Part shown: one piece after another, positions 41,601-49,988 of the stretch
Layout: every line of letters starts with the position of its first letter
How positions within the stretch are numbered: the first letter of the stretch is position 1
NCBI RefSeq assembly: GCF_000209165.1
Contig: NC_009068.1
Coordinates: 1,364,001-1,428,000 of the forward strand
Direction: 5' to 3'
DNA: 64,000 bases
From: Scheffersomyces stipitis CBS 6054
Lineage: Eukaryota > Ascomycota > Pichiomycetes > Serinales > Debaryomycetaceae
Translations under genes and position numbers: made by a program
Notes under the pieces: generated by a model
What the model saw: the letters and a program-made list of their open reading frames with translations, nothing else
Told to the model about the DNA's origin: nothing
Databases searched by the model: none

Positions 41601-42218
41601 AGAAGAAGGGGCTTCCCCAAGATTCGTGTTGGACCCATTTGAAGAAAGATAGCTCTGAAGAATGCTGTTTCTGGACGAGTTGTTGCTCTTTCTGGATTCA
41701 TCCAACTGCATCTCACGTTCACGTTGTTCACGTTCTTCTTTCTCTCGCTGGAGCTGAGCCTGTTGTTGTTTCTTCTTAGCGTCATACTTCTTCTTTTTTG
41801 CCATGAGCTTTTCGTGGCAATCCATACAGAAAAGACCTTTAGAGGTTCGGGCGTAGCGCAAATCTTCTATCTTCATCTTGCATGAACGGCACTTGAAGCA
41901 GTTGGAACAGTAGGCCTGGTCTCCCGTCAAGATGGCCAAGTCATCGATCTTCTTGCCACACTGCTTACAGCTGTAGGAGCAGTTGGAGCAGATCAAGTTT
42001 CCATTCCCCAACACCAAGAAGTTGGAATTGCAGCCCAACGACGAGTCACACTTGGAACACTTGAAACAGTCCAAATGCCATCTGTCGTCTCCCAACTCGT
42101 AGGCGTGGCCCTCGTAGATGGGCTGGTTGCATTTCTTGCATGGCTGAGAGTCGTGCTGTCTGAAGGTCTCTGGAGGCGGAGCCGGGGCAATCTCGTGAGT
42201 TATGGATATGTCTGTCAT
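38643..42218 (-). CDS. RGA2: LIM-RhoGAP, Cdc42 GTPase-activating protein
   Basis: A 1191-aa protein with two N-terminal LIM domains (about 27-80 and 84-134, each with the CxxC...HxxC zinc pattern). A long disordered Ser/Thr/Pro-rich region (about 150-740) carries many SP/TP sites. A coiled coil (about 745-850) and a C-terminal RhoGAP domain (about 999-1185) follow. The arginine finger is R1022 in GIYRISGG; LKRYFRKLPDPLIP and NLSVVFAPT complete the fold. This matches Rga1/Rga2, which turn off Cdc42 during bud-site selection, septin organisation and hyphal growth. RGA1 and RGA2 cannot be told apart here; the RGA2 name follows the single Candida orthologue. Two 11-bp tandem arrays lie upstream. 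Confidence 0.92.
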   Translation of the reverse strand: MTDISITHEIAPAPPPETFRQHDSQPCKKCNQPIYEGHAYELGDDRWHLDCFKCSKCDSSLGCNSNFLVLGNGNLICSNCSYSCKQCGKKIDDLAILTGDQAYCSNCFKCRSCKMKIEDLRYARTSKGLFCMDCHEKLMAKKKKYDAKKKQQQAQLQREKEEREQREREMQLDESRKSNNSSRNSILQSYLSSNGSNTNLGEAPSSTTTTSSTAANNTTITNTTTATSSTASDIYSQTNKSSNSVLLKKKILPNPPTVSGATSGATSATATRGSSDYSHYKEPLVSPQKTRELTTLVPPDNDFSIEEVVNDSDDDDNIANRPSLRPQKDVASSSLLHRRSPPPFLDDEGTQLQKLSTPPFNTPPSHSRQDSKASEYTDAASSNVGAPGSDIPTLKDAELQPAVDIIVKDSEQRTPEMSNTLPVSPSFKPKNLMILSPNQYHDHEFHTTNIESEPLNADVKSDAKSGSPAPTNSTGSIKSNTLSALGDDPRARSGCTSPFAKANRQARVVETNDYIETEGLEDVDYNTILLTPQKRTPSSVTSPPPKAPLPSTPTRRDDNPKGLGLEGINYGDGQDEQRSYLKQQQEKRHRASDDDMTLTPSHNAIHHSPRKSYGSNDAIDGLEQSGTSTLLRMNTLIKTPKLSLKHKRSISGGSTSSGKFGFFKSNKEEKDKEGKGHSRHVSEGSVSNGAAYTTPPLPISTPQSYGATFREHTRSTSDTPFLTSLDSHHDENENFDLKTLKFEISQLSGQKSSLNGECRRLATEKSKLNEQVKSLNAKVQNETSRLNKLLSDIDELEAQKLKLAEYNNQLLDQNRKLELSLDQNRKLETPSDSYSSSYTRVSNDTEYIPNNTTIIGGVHFTELPDESAETNRATRLKFWRRAKNAAPNLVQTSLPGGQSASSQPLAGSNSSQLLGQSGYLYNGSSKVSQNYSSQAIRLPNHSLNGLVDGAINQDKKRFTRSRSTNIIDTLLSNGDSETPNVPLFSSTIQQRADFENVEVPLIITKCLVEVEMRGLDMEGIYRISGGNSAIVAIENAFSNIGASPALDEKQLLKLQEAMSGDINAVTSALKRYFRKLPDPLIPYAIYDDFIKVSSGGNTKVEKKVADLKKVASKLPNANKHTLYLLCKHLSLVSSFANLNRMNYKNLSVVFAPTIARDETGQKEMIDMGHRNETTELMLNHWEKVFDDMIED

Positions 42219-42342
42219 GATATAGTAACTAATGTAGTGATGGTGGGAATTGGTGATTACGGCGGTGCTGACTATTGATGAACGCGATTCTGTAGCAATT
42301 TTGTAGTGATAGTATTGTCCGTATTGCGGCTATTGAAGTGAC

Positions 42343-42386
42343 GGTGTAGCGATGGTGTAGCGATGTTGTAGCGGTGTTGTAGTGAT
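42343..42386. repeat. 11-bp tandem repeat, four units
   Basis: Units GGTGTAGCGAT (twice), GTTGTAGCGGT and GTTGTAGTGAT run head to tail about 130 bp upstream of the RGA2 start codon, probably within its leader or promoter. Confidence 0.85.
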
Positions 42387-43180
42387 GTTGACGAGAGTGT
42401 TGATGTTCCTTCTCTTGTCGAGATTTTTCAGAATAATTACTATAAAATAAAGTATTATTCACGATAATTACTCAACTGGGAAAATGTCGATGAATCGCTA
42501 CAATCAGATACAAATGGATGGATCTGATGGTTATAGCTATAGTGTGAGCCGTTCAGCTGTTGTCACTATCGCCGAATGTATCTTGTAGCTAGACTCTGCA
42601 CGTTAGAGCTGGACGAAAAGTGACGTGGTATTAGTGCACAATCCTGGGAGCTCGAGTACAAATGCACAATACCAGAATAAAACAGTGCACAGGGCCAACA
42701 GAACGAGAAACAATCCTCCGATATAATTATTATAGAAAACGAGAACTAATGAGAACAAATGGAAGATCAACAGAAAAGAACAAATGTACTTTTCAAAATT
42801 GCGAGCAGAAAGAATGCTAACGACTGCTAAGGCTGAGACAGGCAATGATCTATCAAAAACAAAAACACTCGAATAGACCTCATCCAGTGCCTGAGCTGCG
42901 ATGCTCGTCTACGGAGAATGCCATGTCACGAGCTTAGCTAACGGAACAACGCCATGGCCAAGACAGGAAACATGGGGAAGTCTGTGTTGGCGACATTACC
43001 AGAACAGTATAGGGGCTGTCTGCACCACCACACTATTTCCAGAGTAGGGCAACGGGTCACAGAGAAGTGATAAGACGAACAATGAAGTGCACGATCTGGA
43101 CACAATAGTCCATGTATGTGATTCTACCAGGGCTGGTGTACAAATGTCTTCCGGATACAAGCTACAAGTGCTACGGATGG

Positions 43181-43213
43181 TGAGCTACGGTTGAGCTACG
43201 GTTGAGCTACGGT
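43181..43213. repeat. 11-bp perfect tandem repeat, three units
   Basis: TGAGCTACGGT occurs three times without change, flanked by related degenerate copies (CTACGGATGG, TGAACTACGGC). It has the same period as the array 800 bp away but a different sequence. Confidence 0.88.
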
Positions 43214-43861
43214 TGGTGAACTACGGCAGGGTCCCACGCCATTGGCTGGGCTGGCTGTAGATATAAGCAAGTTGAAGCAGTTCCATACTTCAGTTGGTGC
43301 AGCTAGAGCCTGATAAGCCTTCTGCCAGTGGCCCTTATTCACCGGTTCTCTCGTTTACTCATTTGTCCATTTCAATTGTCCATTTCATTTGTCCGTTATT
43401 CGTTGTTCGTTTTTTCTATTTTTACTTTCCATATTTATCATATTTCCGTCTTTCTGTCGCTAGTATTGGTTGGTTCTCTCTCTTCCACCTCTGTGTTGAT
43501 CTTCATCAACCCAACGGCTCTGTTCCGTCTATTTACCTTATTCCTATTGGATCACCTGCGCAAAACATCAACATCCCATTGCCGTTTTGGTCGCCCTACA
43601 CAGAACGGTTGCCCGATCTGCCCCTTTCATCCTCGTACTTCTGTTGTCGATCATTAACTTTCCGCTTTAGGCATAAATTGTGACATGAAACAATACCCTG
43701 GAACAATGGCTGTCGCCCAGTATGCACATCGCCCAAAACGGCTGCGAAGTAGGTGAAGGGATGCTTCAGGGTTCACGCCTAAACGAGTTGAATCAAATCA
43801 GTTCTGATCGGAGCAAAGATCACGAAATCAGATCAACTGTCTAGCCAGGCATCAGATCAAG

Positions 43862-43888
43862 TTGTTCAATTTGTTCAGCTTGTTCAGC
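43862..43888. repeat. 9-bp tandem repeat
   Basis: TTGTTCAAT is followed by two perfect TTGTTCAGC units. It lies in the non-coding gap between HSX11 and RGA2. Confidence 0.8.
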
Positions 43889-44065
43889 TTGTTGAAACAA
43901 TCAAGTCTGCCCAAAGACACACATCCAGCAATTGCTAACTACTATTAACTACTATCTACTAACTGCTAACTACAGACCCTTGCGATTGCCTACAACTCTT
44001 CTGTTCTATAATGCAATTCAATTCGATAGCACTCTATATCTTCTGTTTTCAATTTTTTCCATTTT

Positions 44066-45730
44066 TTACAATTCCTCAGCTGTCAAGTCGTGCTTGATCT
44101 TGAACGGCTTGCCTCTCCAGTCGATCTCGTGGCCCATCATAGCAATGATCCAGATGGGCAATGCTAGCAATTCTCTGAGAATCCAGATATACAACCAGCT
44201 CAAGAAGCTACGGTTGACTGGAGGGATATTCTCCAACCAACTAGGAAGATAGTCCAAGTTGACAGGGGTTACGACATGTTTGATCAAAGTGTAATACTGA
44301 ACGTAATCGATCAACATCCATATAGTTAAATGCAAAAGAAAGAGCCAGCCACTAAACCACTGGTTCAAGAATAACGTGGATATGGCATAAATACCAAATA
44401 TGCCACACACAAGCGATTCTGTGGTAGGCTCTATCAACGTAGCCATAAGCACCATATACTTTCTGACTCTCTGCCATCTGACTCTTCTTTTTATGTAGTC
44501 GCTGACATCGTTATCTACTCCGCTAAGAGGTTGGATCACGACGTCACCTGTAAGTCCCGTTTTACCATTGATATTCTCCCAAAGGGCAATTCCTATCATG
44601 TTGTCTTCGCCAATGTAACGTGAGAAGAATTTGATCGAATGGCCGGGTCCCAAGGAGCTGTAGTACTGCGCGTCCCTGACTACACTAGGCGTGTGGAAGA
44701 ATGGAGATGTGTTCTGGAACTTGGGTATGAGAGAAACGGCCCTATCCAAGTCGGACTTACGGTACATGTTGGACTTTCCATTGACGCAGGGCCCCAATTC
44801 AAGGTTATTGAGCGAAACATAGAACTTGGAATGAGACGTATGGAGAAACATTTCGTCCAACTTGGCTCCAAACTTCTTGAGGAACCTCTTTCTCGTCTTT
44901 ATTGGAGCCTTGGAACTAGCAGACGTACCAACGGTAGAGTCATCATATGTAGTAGATCCACTAGTAATTGTAGAACTACTGCTTGCAGATGAGTTGACTT
45001 TTCTGGAACTCCCACTGGAGAGCAATGCTTCAGAGTCGTCGTCATCCGATTGAATAGGTGTAAGCACGTATTCGTTGTCATCCTTGTTGTTGCTGGGGTT
45101 GATACTTAATGCGAGTGGGACATGGTGTACCAATTTGACTGTTCTCTTGGCATCATCGGCCTGTTTTCTGCCATTATTCAAGTTTTCATTGAGAGTCTTG
45201 ACTGAATTCTTCAAAAGGTTCGATGCAGCCCAGACGTTGGAGTCCATGACCCAGAGAATGTCGTATTTGCTGGATACAAATCCTTTTGCTAAGTTGTTGA
45301 CTTTGGGGTTAGGACCATAATGGTCGTCACTTCGATTGGTTTGTGTATTGAAGTTTGTACTGATCAAGATCTCCGAGTCTATTGTGGGATATTTCGAAAT
45401 GAGTTTCTTGATTAACGGAATCAGGGCATCGCTGGGATCGTCTACACAGAATAAAATCTGAAGCTTATTGTGAGGATAATCCTGACAAAAGGAAGACTCA
45501 AGACAAGAAAGAAGCTCGGGATCTATGCCTTTGATGGGTCTTAGAATCGTCACCCCTTCATATTCTTTTCTGCTGTCGTCCTTGTCTAGTTTAGGACGGC
45601 TCTTGAACTTCCACATGATTTCAACAAAGCCAATATAGCCCGCTGCCACCATAGCGAAGTACCAGATGAGGCAAAACACACTGGAAGCGATCCTGGAGTA
45701 CGATAGCACGTCTATGTAAGTCCACGGCAT
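44066..45730 (-). CDS. HSX11: Ceramide glucosyltransferase (glucosylceramide synthase)
   Basis: The ATG with complement at 45728-45730 gives 554 aa; a TTG five codons upstream is in frame but not used here. A membrane segment near the N-terminus precedes a GT21 catalytic domain with TILRPIKGID, FCVDDPSDA (D1), WVMDSNV (D2), GEDNMIG (D3) and the RRRVRWQR motif ((Q/R)xxRW). C-terminal hydrophobic segments follow. A Ser/Asp-rich insertion of roughly 100 residues lies between D2 and D3. The enzyme transfers glucose from UDP-glucose to ceramide at the Golgi/ER. It is present in Candida-type yeasts and absent from S. cerevisiae, supporting the clade assignment. Confidence 0.94.
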   Translation of the reverse strand: MPWTYIDVLSYSRIASSVFCLIWYFAMVAAGYIGFVEIMWKFKSRPKLDKDDSRKEYEGVTILRPIKGIDPELLSCLESSFCQDYPHNKLQILFCVDDPSDALIPLIKKLISKYPTIDSEILISTNFNTQTNRSDDHYGPNPKVNNLAKGFVSSKYDILWVMDSNVWAASNLLKNSVKTLNENLNNGRKQADDAKRTVKLVHHVPLALSINPSNNKDDNEYVLTPIQSDDDDSEALLSSGSSRKVNSSASSSSTITSGSTTYDDSTVGTSASSKAPIKTRKRFLKKFGAKLDEMFLHTSHSKFYVSLNNLELGPCVNGKSNMYRKSDLDRAVSLIPKFQNTSPFFHTPSVVRDAQYYSSLGPGHSIKFFSRYIGEDNMIGIALWENINGKTGLTGDVVIQPLSGVDNDVSDYIKRRVRWQRVRKYMVLMATLIEPTTESLVCGIFGIYAISTLFLNQWFSGWLFLLHLTIWMLIDYVQYYTLIKHVVTPVNLDYLPSWLENIPPVNRSFLSWLYIWILRELLALPIWIIAMMGHEIDWRGKPFKIKHDLTAEEL

Positions 45731-48113
45731 TGTGAATCTAAGCAATTTTAGGAGTAATCAATAGTGGACAGATCGTAGTGAAGTATCGGCCTAGAAAATG
45801 AGTAGCTGATGTGAAACTTCCAGATACAAATGCAAATCGAAAAGACAAATCTATGCTGTATAAATAATGATTTTCTATCCTCTGTAGATTTATATAATGC
45901 TCTTCCTCCGTATGGTTGTGAATCTCTGTCTTCCTCTTTCTTCTAGTGTCTTGTATTTATGCAAGAATCGTTTTTCAAATTTTCTCTCAAGAAAAGAGGC
46001 TTACACTACATAGTGCGTCTTTTTATCCCGAGATCTGGTGAAGCCCAGGGCCGACATTACTAACAAAACTGTCATGTTGGAAAGCTATATACTTTTTCAG
46101 ATACTGCTGTTCCTATTTTGCTGGTTTTTTTGTCTCAAAAGATTTAACTGGTGGATCCATAAGACCTACTACGAAAATCGGTGAAAAATTGGTGAAATTC
46201 TTTTCAACGGAACGCGTGTCTAAGTAAATGTAGAAAAGTCGTATGAGTACGAGATTCTCGGTGTTTACACTTTCGAACGCAAAGAAATGGATCCGGTGGC
46301 TTGCAGCTCTATTCCTACTCTGTTCTCCGAGCTTGTCTGGTCTTCTTCAAGCTATAGACATATTCTAATCCTCGAACCCTGGTAGTGTATATATTCCTCT
46401 ATGATGTCATCGGAGTTATTTGACGTTTTTTGGCCGATGCCAATGAGAGAAGAATACTCGAAAGTGATTAAACCTAATTCCGAAAGTGAGAATTGAGTTG
46501 CATAGCAATTGTTTAACGGTGAGTTACTCTCTGATTAAACGAGAGCATTTCTACAGTGTACAAAAATTTTACATCGCCTTGAAACTCGCTGATATAGAGC
46601 CGATTCACCCGTGAAAAAAATCTCAGAAATTGAGATCTTTCCAAGAGAGGACTGGTGAATCCATGGTCTCAGCTCAACAAGAACCTGACCACCGCGGTCG
46701 ATCTGAATGCCTTTCTTGACATACGAGGTTTTCTAAAGGGAAAAGCTCGCAAATAGTTTCTGCTAAAAACACAATGTCTTGGTTTCGAGTCAACTCCTCG
46801 GATGCCTGATTTTAGTAAAACAGTTAGAACGTTCTCAGATCAATTGTGCATTGTAACCAAAAATTATTCTTCCATGTGATTCCCCCATATACGCATACAG
46901 CTGACGAGGGATTGTTTAGAGTTTATTTGCAGATCTGACAATACTTCGATTTAACCAAGCCTACATGAAGCTGAAATTGGCCCTCAATTATGTTATCGAT
47001 CACTGTAAGACTTCACAAGCAAGGATATAGGAAAGGTTCAGCAGACAGAGATAAAACACAAATACCACCAGGGGTTGCATGTGCGTGGAACTGGAATCGG
47101 GATTACCCCAGATTTGGAGATGCCAATGCGGATTACAAGAGAGCAATTCTTATCTTGGAATTATTATGTGTGCTAATTCCTGAGTTCGTATATTTCTCGG
47201 AGTTGATAGAGTTCGGAGCTGGATAAACGCCGGCAAGTGTGGGAATCAATTCAAGAAATGTCCGGGCATCAGTAGCGAGAGCCACGATGGCTATGAACGA
47301 TAGTTATAAACGATAGCAATATGGTAGCAAATAGAGAGTAATCTACGGGTGTATTCTGTTGGGAGAGAATATACGGATACAAAAAAGTGTGAAATAAAGG
47401 AGATTTGATGGGATACTTAGAGAAAATTCCCTATAAGCCTAGACGATCACACTCAAGTGTGTGGAAATTATAAATTGTGAACAGAAACTTCGGATCCAAG
47501 ATAAATCTGCTTGGTCAAAAATGCTCTGATTCTGTGAAAAATTACCTGATAATACGCTGAAAAATTCTGGGACTTCCGAGCTGATGGAATTCAATACGAG
47601 CCGGAGATTCAAACAATCTCTGTCTGAACCGCTGGCAGTTGGCCGAGAAACGGACACAATTGTCACAAAAGCTCGTTCTGACATATCGACACACCCACCA
47701 GGCTTATCCCAACACCATGGTGTCCCAACAATCTCTACTTCCGTCGCTGTGCCGAAACTCACAACTGTGTACCGTGGGAACTGTTACCCTCGGTTAAAAG
47801 TAAGCGTGCGTTTTCACGGCCGTCGGTTTTCTTTTTTCTGCTGGTGTGTGCACGCCCTCCCCACATTAGGCTCCGCTTAGTCGAGTGAAGTCTGGGGCTA
47901 TAAAAGAAGAGGAATCTGTAACAGTGAAAAATTTCGAAAATACGGTATCACCAGACCTCTTCGTCATTGGAAATTTCCCGTCTTGTACTTTTCTTTCTAG
48001 AAAAAGGCCCGTCCGCTGCTACAAGTATACAGAAAAAGCTTGATATCACCTTCAGCCTTTTTTGACAGAGAAATCGTTCACTGAAAGACTCTCTAGTTCC
48101 CCTAGCCCGAGAA
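45731..48113. other. Divergent 2.4 kb region between HSX11 and CAT2
   Basis: No supported gene. A 78-codon ATG frame at 46990-47226 has no recognisable domain. CCTCGG words occur at 46796-46801 and 47788-47793 on the CAT2 side. A TATA-like GCTATAAAAG lies near 47897-47906, about 215 bp before the CAT2 ATG. Confidence 0.5.
47788..47793 (+). promoter_or_regulatory. CCTCGG fatty-acid response-type element
   Basis: CCTCGG is the core recognised by FarA/FarB/Ctf1-type zinc-cluster factors controlling fatty-acid and acetyl-carnitine genes in filamentous fungi and Candida. This copy lies about 320 bp upstream of CAT2; another is at 46796-46801. Function is inferred from motif and target type. Confidence 0.4.
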
Positions 48114-49988
48114 ATGTTCAAGCATCCCCAGCTGCTCTTGAGAACTACTACCATGACTTCCAAGAACTTGAAGAAAAACCTCACTTCTTCGGCCATCAAG
48201 CAGGCCAACTTGTACAAGTTCCAGTCACAATTGCCCAAGTTGCCAGTGCCTGCTCTTCAGGATACTGCCTCTAAGTACTTGAGATCCGTTGAGCCGTTCC
48301 TCTCCAAGTCCCAGCTTTCCGAAACCACCCAGAAGGTCCAGAACTTCCTCAAATCCGGTGAAGGAGAAAAGTTGCAAGACCGTTTGGTCAAATTTGCTGA
48401 AGGCAAAGATAATTGGTTGGCAGAGTACTGGGACGACTATGCTTACATGTCCTACAGAGACCCTGTTGTTCCCTACGTTTCGTATTTCTTCTCTCACAAG
48501 GATATTCACAACCAGATTGGCCAGGACCAGTTGTTGAAGGCTACCTTGCTTGCGTACTACACAATAGAATTTATGGTTGAAGTCCAGAATGAGACTTTGG
48601 AGCCAGAGGTTATCAAGGGTAACCCCTTCTGTATGAACGCTTTCAGATACATGTTCAACAATTCGAGAGTTCCAGCTGAAGGCTCAGATATCACCAAGCA
48701 ATACGATGGAGCTTCAAACCGTTTCTTCATTGTCATCTACAATAACAACTTCTTCAAAGTTCCTACCCACGGAGCTGACGGCAAGCCCTTGTCCAAGTCT
48801 CAATTGTACCAGCAATTGCAATTGGTCAAGAATGATCCTACTCCAGCCGGCGTTCCAGTTGGAGCTTTGACTTCGTTGAACAGAGACGAGTATTTGTCTG
48901 CCTATCAGACATTGCTCAAGTCTCCTATCAACGAATTGCTGTTGGAAACCATCTTCGCCTCCTCGTTTGTAATTGCTTTGGATAAACACACTCCTATCAC
49001 CATCGAAGAAAAGTCCAAGAACTGCTGGCACGGGGACGGGCAGAACCGTTTCTTCGACAAGCCCTTGGAGTTCTTTGTTTCTGCCAACGGTAACTCTGGA
49101 TTCTTGGGAGAACACTCGAGAATGGACGCTACCCCAACTGTCCAGTTGAACAACACTGTCTACAAGAAGATCACCGAAGAAGACCCCAAGGCTTTGTTGC
49201 AGGAAATCGCTGCTGGTCCGGTTGAAATCGCCAAGACTGAGTTGTTGGAGTTCGACCTTAACCCAACCTCAAGAGCCAACATTGCTACTGCCGTTGAAAA
49301 ATTCGACAAGACTATCGCAGCTCACCACGAGGAAATCTTCCAGCACTACGGCTACGGTAAGGGCTTGATTAAGAAGTTCAAGGTATCGCCAGATGCTTAC
49401 GTTCAATTGTTGATGCAATTGGCCTACTACAAATTAACTGGAAAAGTCAGACCAACCTACGAATCGGCTGCTACCAGAAAGTTCTTGAAGGGTAGAACCG
49501 AAACAGGTAGAAGTGTTTCTATCGAATCCAAGGCCTTCGTAGAAACCTGGACTAACCCAGATGCCTCAATTGAGCAAAAGGTAGAAAGCTTCCAGAAGGC
49601 TGCCAAGCAGCATGTCGCCTACTTGTCGGAAGCAGCCGATGGTAAAGGTGTAGACCGTCACTTGTTTGGTTTGAAGCAGATGTTGCAGCCAGGCGAAAAA
49701 GTGCCAGAAATCTTTACAGACCCAATCTTCTCGTACTCGCAAACATGGTACATTTCTTCGTCGCAGATTCCTTCCGAATACTTCCAATCTTGGGGTTGGT
49801 CGCAGGTTATTGATGAAGGTTTCGGTTTGGCATACTTGATCAACAACGACTGGATCCATGTGCACATTTCGGCCAAGAGGGGCAATGGCTTGAGATCAGA
49901 CCACTTGAAGTGGTTCTTGGTCGAGTCGGCTAACCAAATGAAGGATGTGTTGAGCAAGGGTTTGTTGGAACCACAAGCCAAGTTGTAA
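48114..49988 (+). CDS. CAT2: Carnitine O-acetyltransferase, dual mitochondrial/peroxisomal
   Basis: A 624-aa choline/carnitine acyltransferase. The catalytic histidine is H334 in GEHSRMDATP. The protein ends in AKL, a type-1 peroxisomal signal. The N-terminus (MFKHPQLLLRTTT) looks like a short mitochondrial presequence, and a second Met at residue 14 (48153) would remove it. This is the known yeast arrangement in which two start sites send one gene product to mitochondria and peroxisomes. The enzyme moves acetyl units between CoA and carnitine so that acetyl-CoA from beta-oxidation can reach the mitochondrion. High codon bias fits strong expression. Confidence 0.95.
   Translation: MFKHPQLLLRTTTMTSKNLKKNLTSSAIKQANLYKFQSQLPKLPVPALQDTASKYLRSVEPFLSKSQLSETTQKVQNFLKSGEGEKLQDRLVKFAEGKDNWLAEYWDDYAYMSYRDPVVPYVSYFFSHKDIHNQIGQDQLLKATLLAYYTIEFMVEVQNETLEPEVIKGNPFCMNAFRYMFNNSRVPAEGSDITKQYDGASNRFFIVIYNNNFFKVPTHGADGKPLSKSQLYQQLQLVKNDPTPAGVPVGALTSLNRDEYLSAYQTLLKSPINELLLETIFASSFVIALDKHTPITIEEKSKNCWHGDGQNRFFDKPLEFFVSANGNSGFLGEHSRMDATPTVQLNNTVYKKITEEDPKALLQEIAAGPVEIAKTELLEFDLNPTSRANIATAVEKFDKTIAAHHEEIFQHYGYGKGLIKKFKVSPDAYVQLLMQLAYYKLTGKVRPTYESAATRKFLKGRTETGRSVSIESKAFVETWTNPDASIEQKVESFQKAAKQHVAYLSEAADGKGVDRHLFGLKQMLQPGEKVPEIFTDPIFSYSQTWYISSSQIPSEYFQSWGWSQVIDEGFGLAYLINNDWIHVHISAKRGNGLRSDHLKWFLVESANQMKDVLSKGLLEPQAKL

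Larger units (their letters stand above)
42219..44065. other. 1.8 kb intergenic region upstream of RGA2
   Basis: Non-coding DNA between two - strand genes, rich in short tandem repeats: 11-bp units at 42343-42386 and 43181-43213, 9-bp units at 43862-43888, and CTAACTACTA-like words at about 43935-43975. Frames at 42603-42845 (-) and 43294-43683 (+) lack any ATG and are rejected. Confidence 0.5.

Noticed and set aside
42603..42845. Hydrophobic 80-codon frame on the - strand
   Set aside because: It contains no ATG; the only start is TTG. Probably chance in AT-rich DNA.
43294..43683. 129-codon + strand frame
   Set aside because: It starts at TTG, has no internal ATG and no recognisable features, and reflects pyrimidine-rich DNA.
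46280..46400. tRNA-like B-box word (GGGTTCGAGG, reverse strand)
   Set aside because: No matching A-box or acceptor-stem pairing could be found around it.
46990..47226. 78-codon ATG frame in the HSX11-CAT2 gap
   Set aside because: It has an ATG but no family resemblance, codon bias or promoter-like context; kept as unproven.
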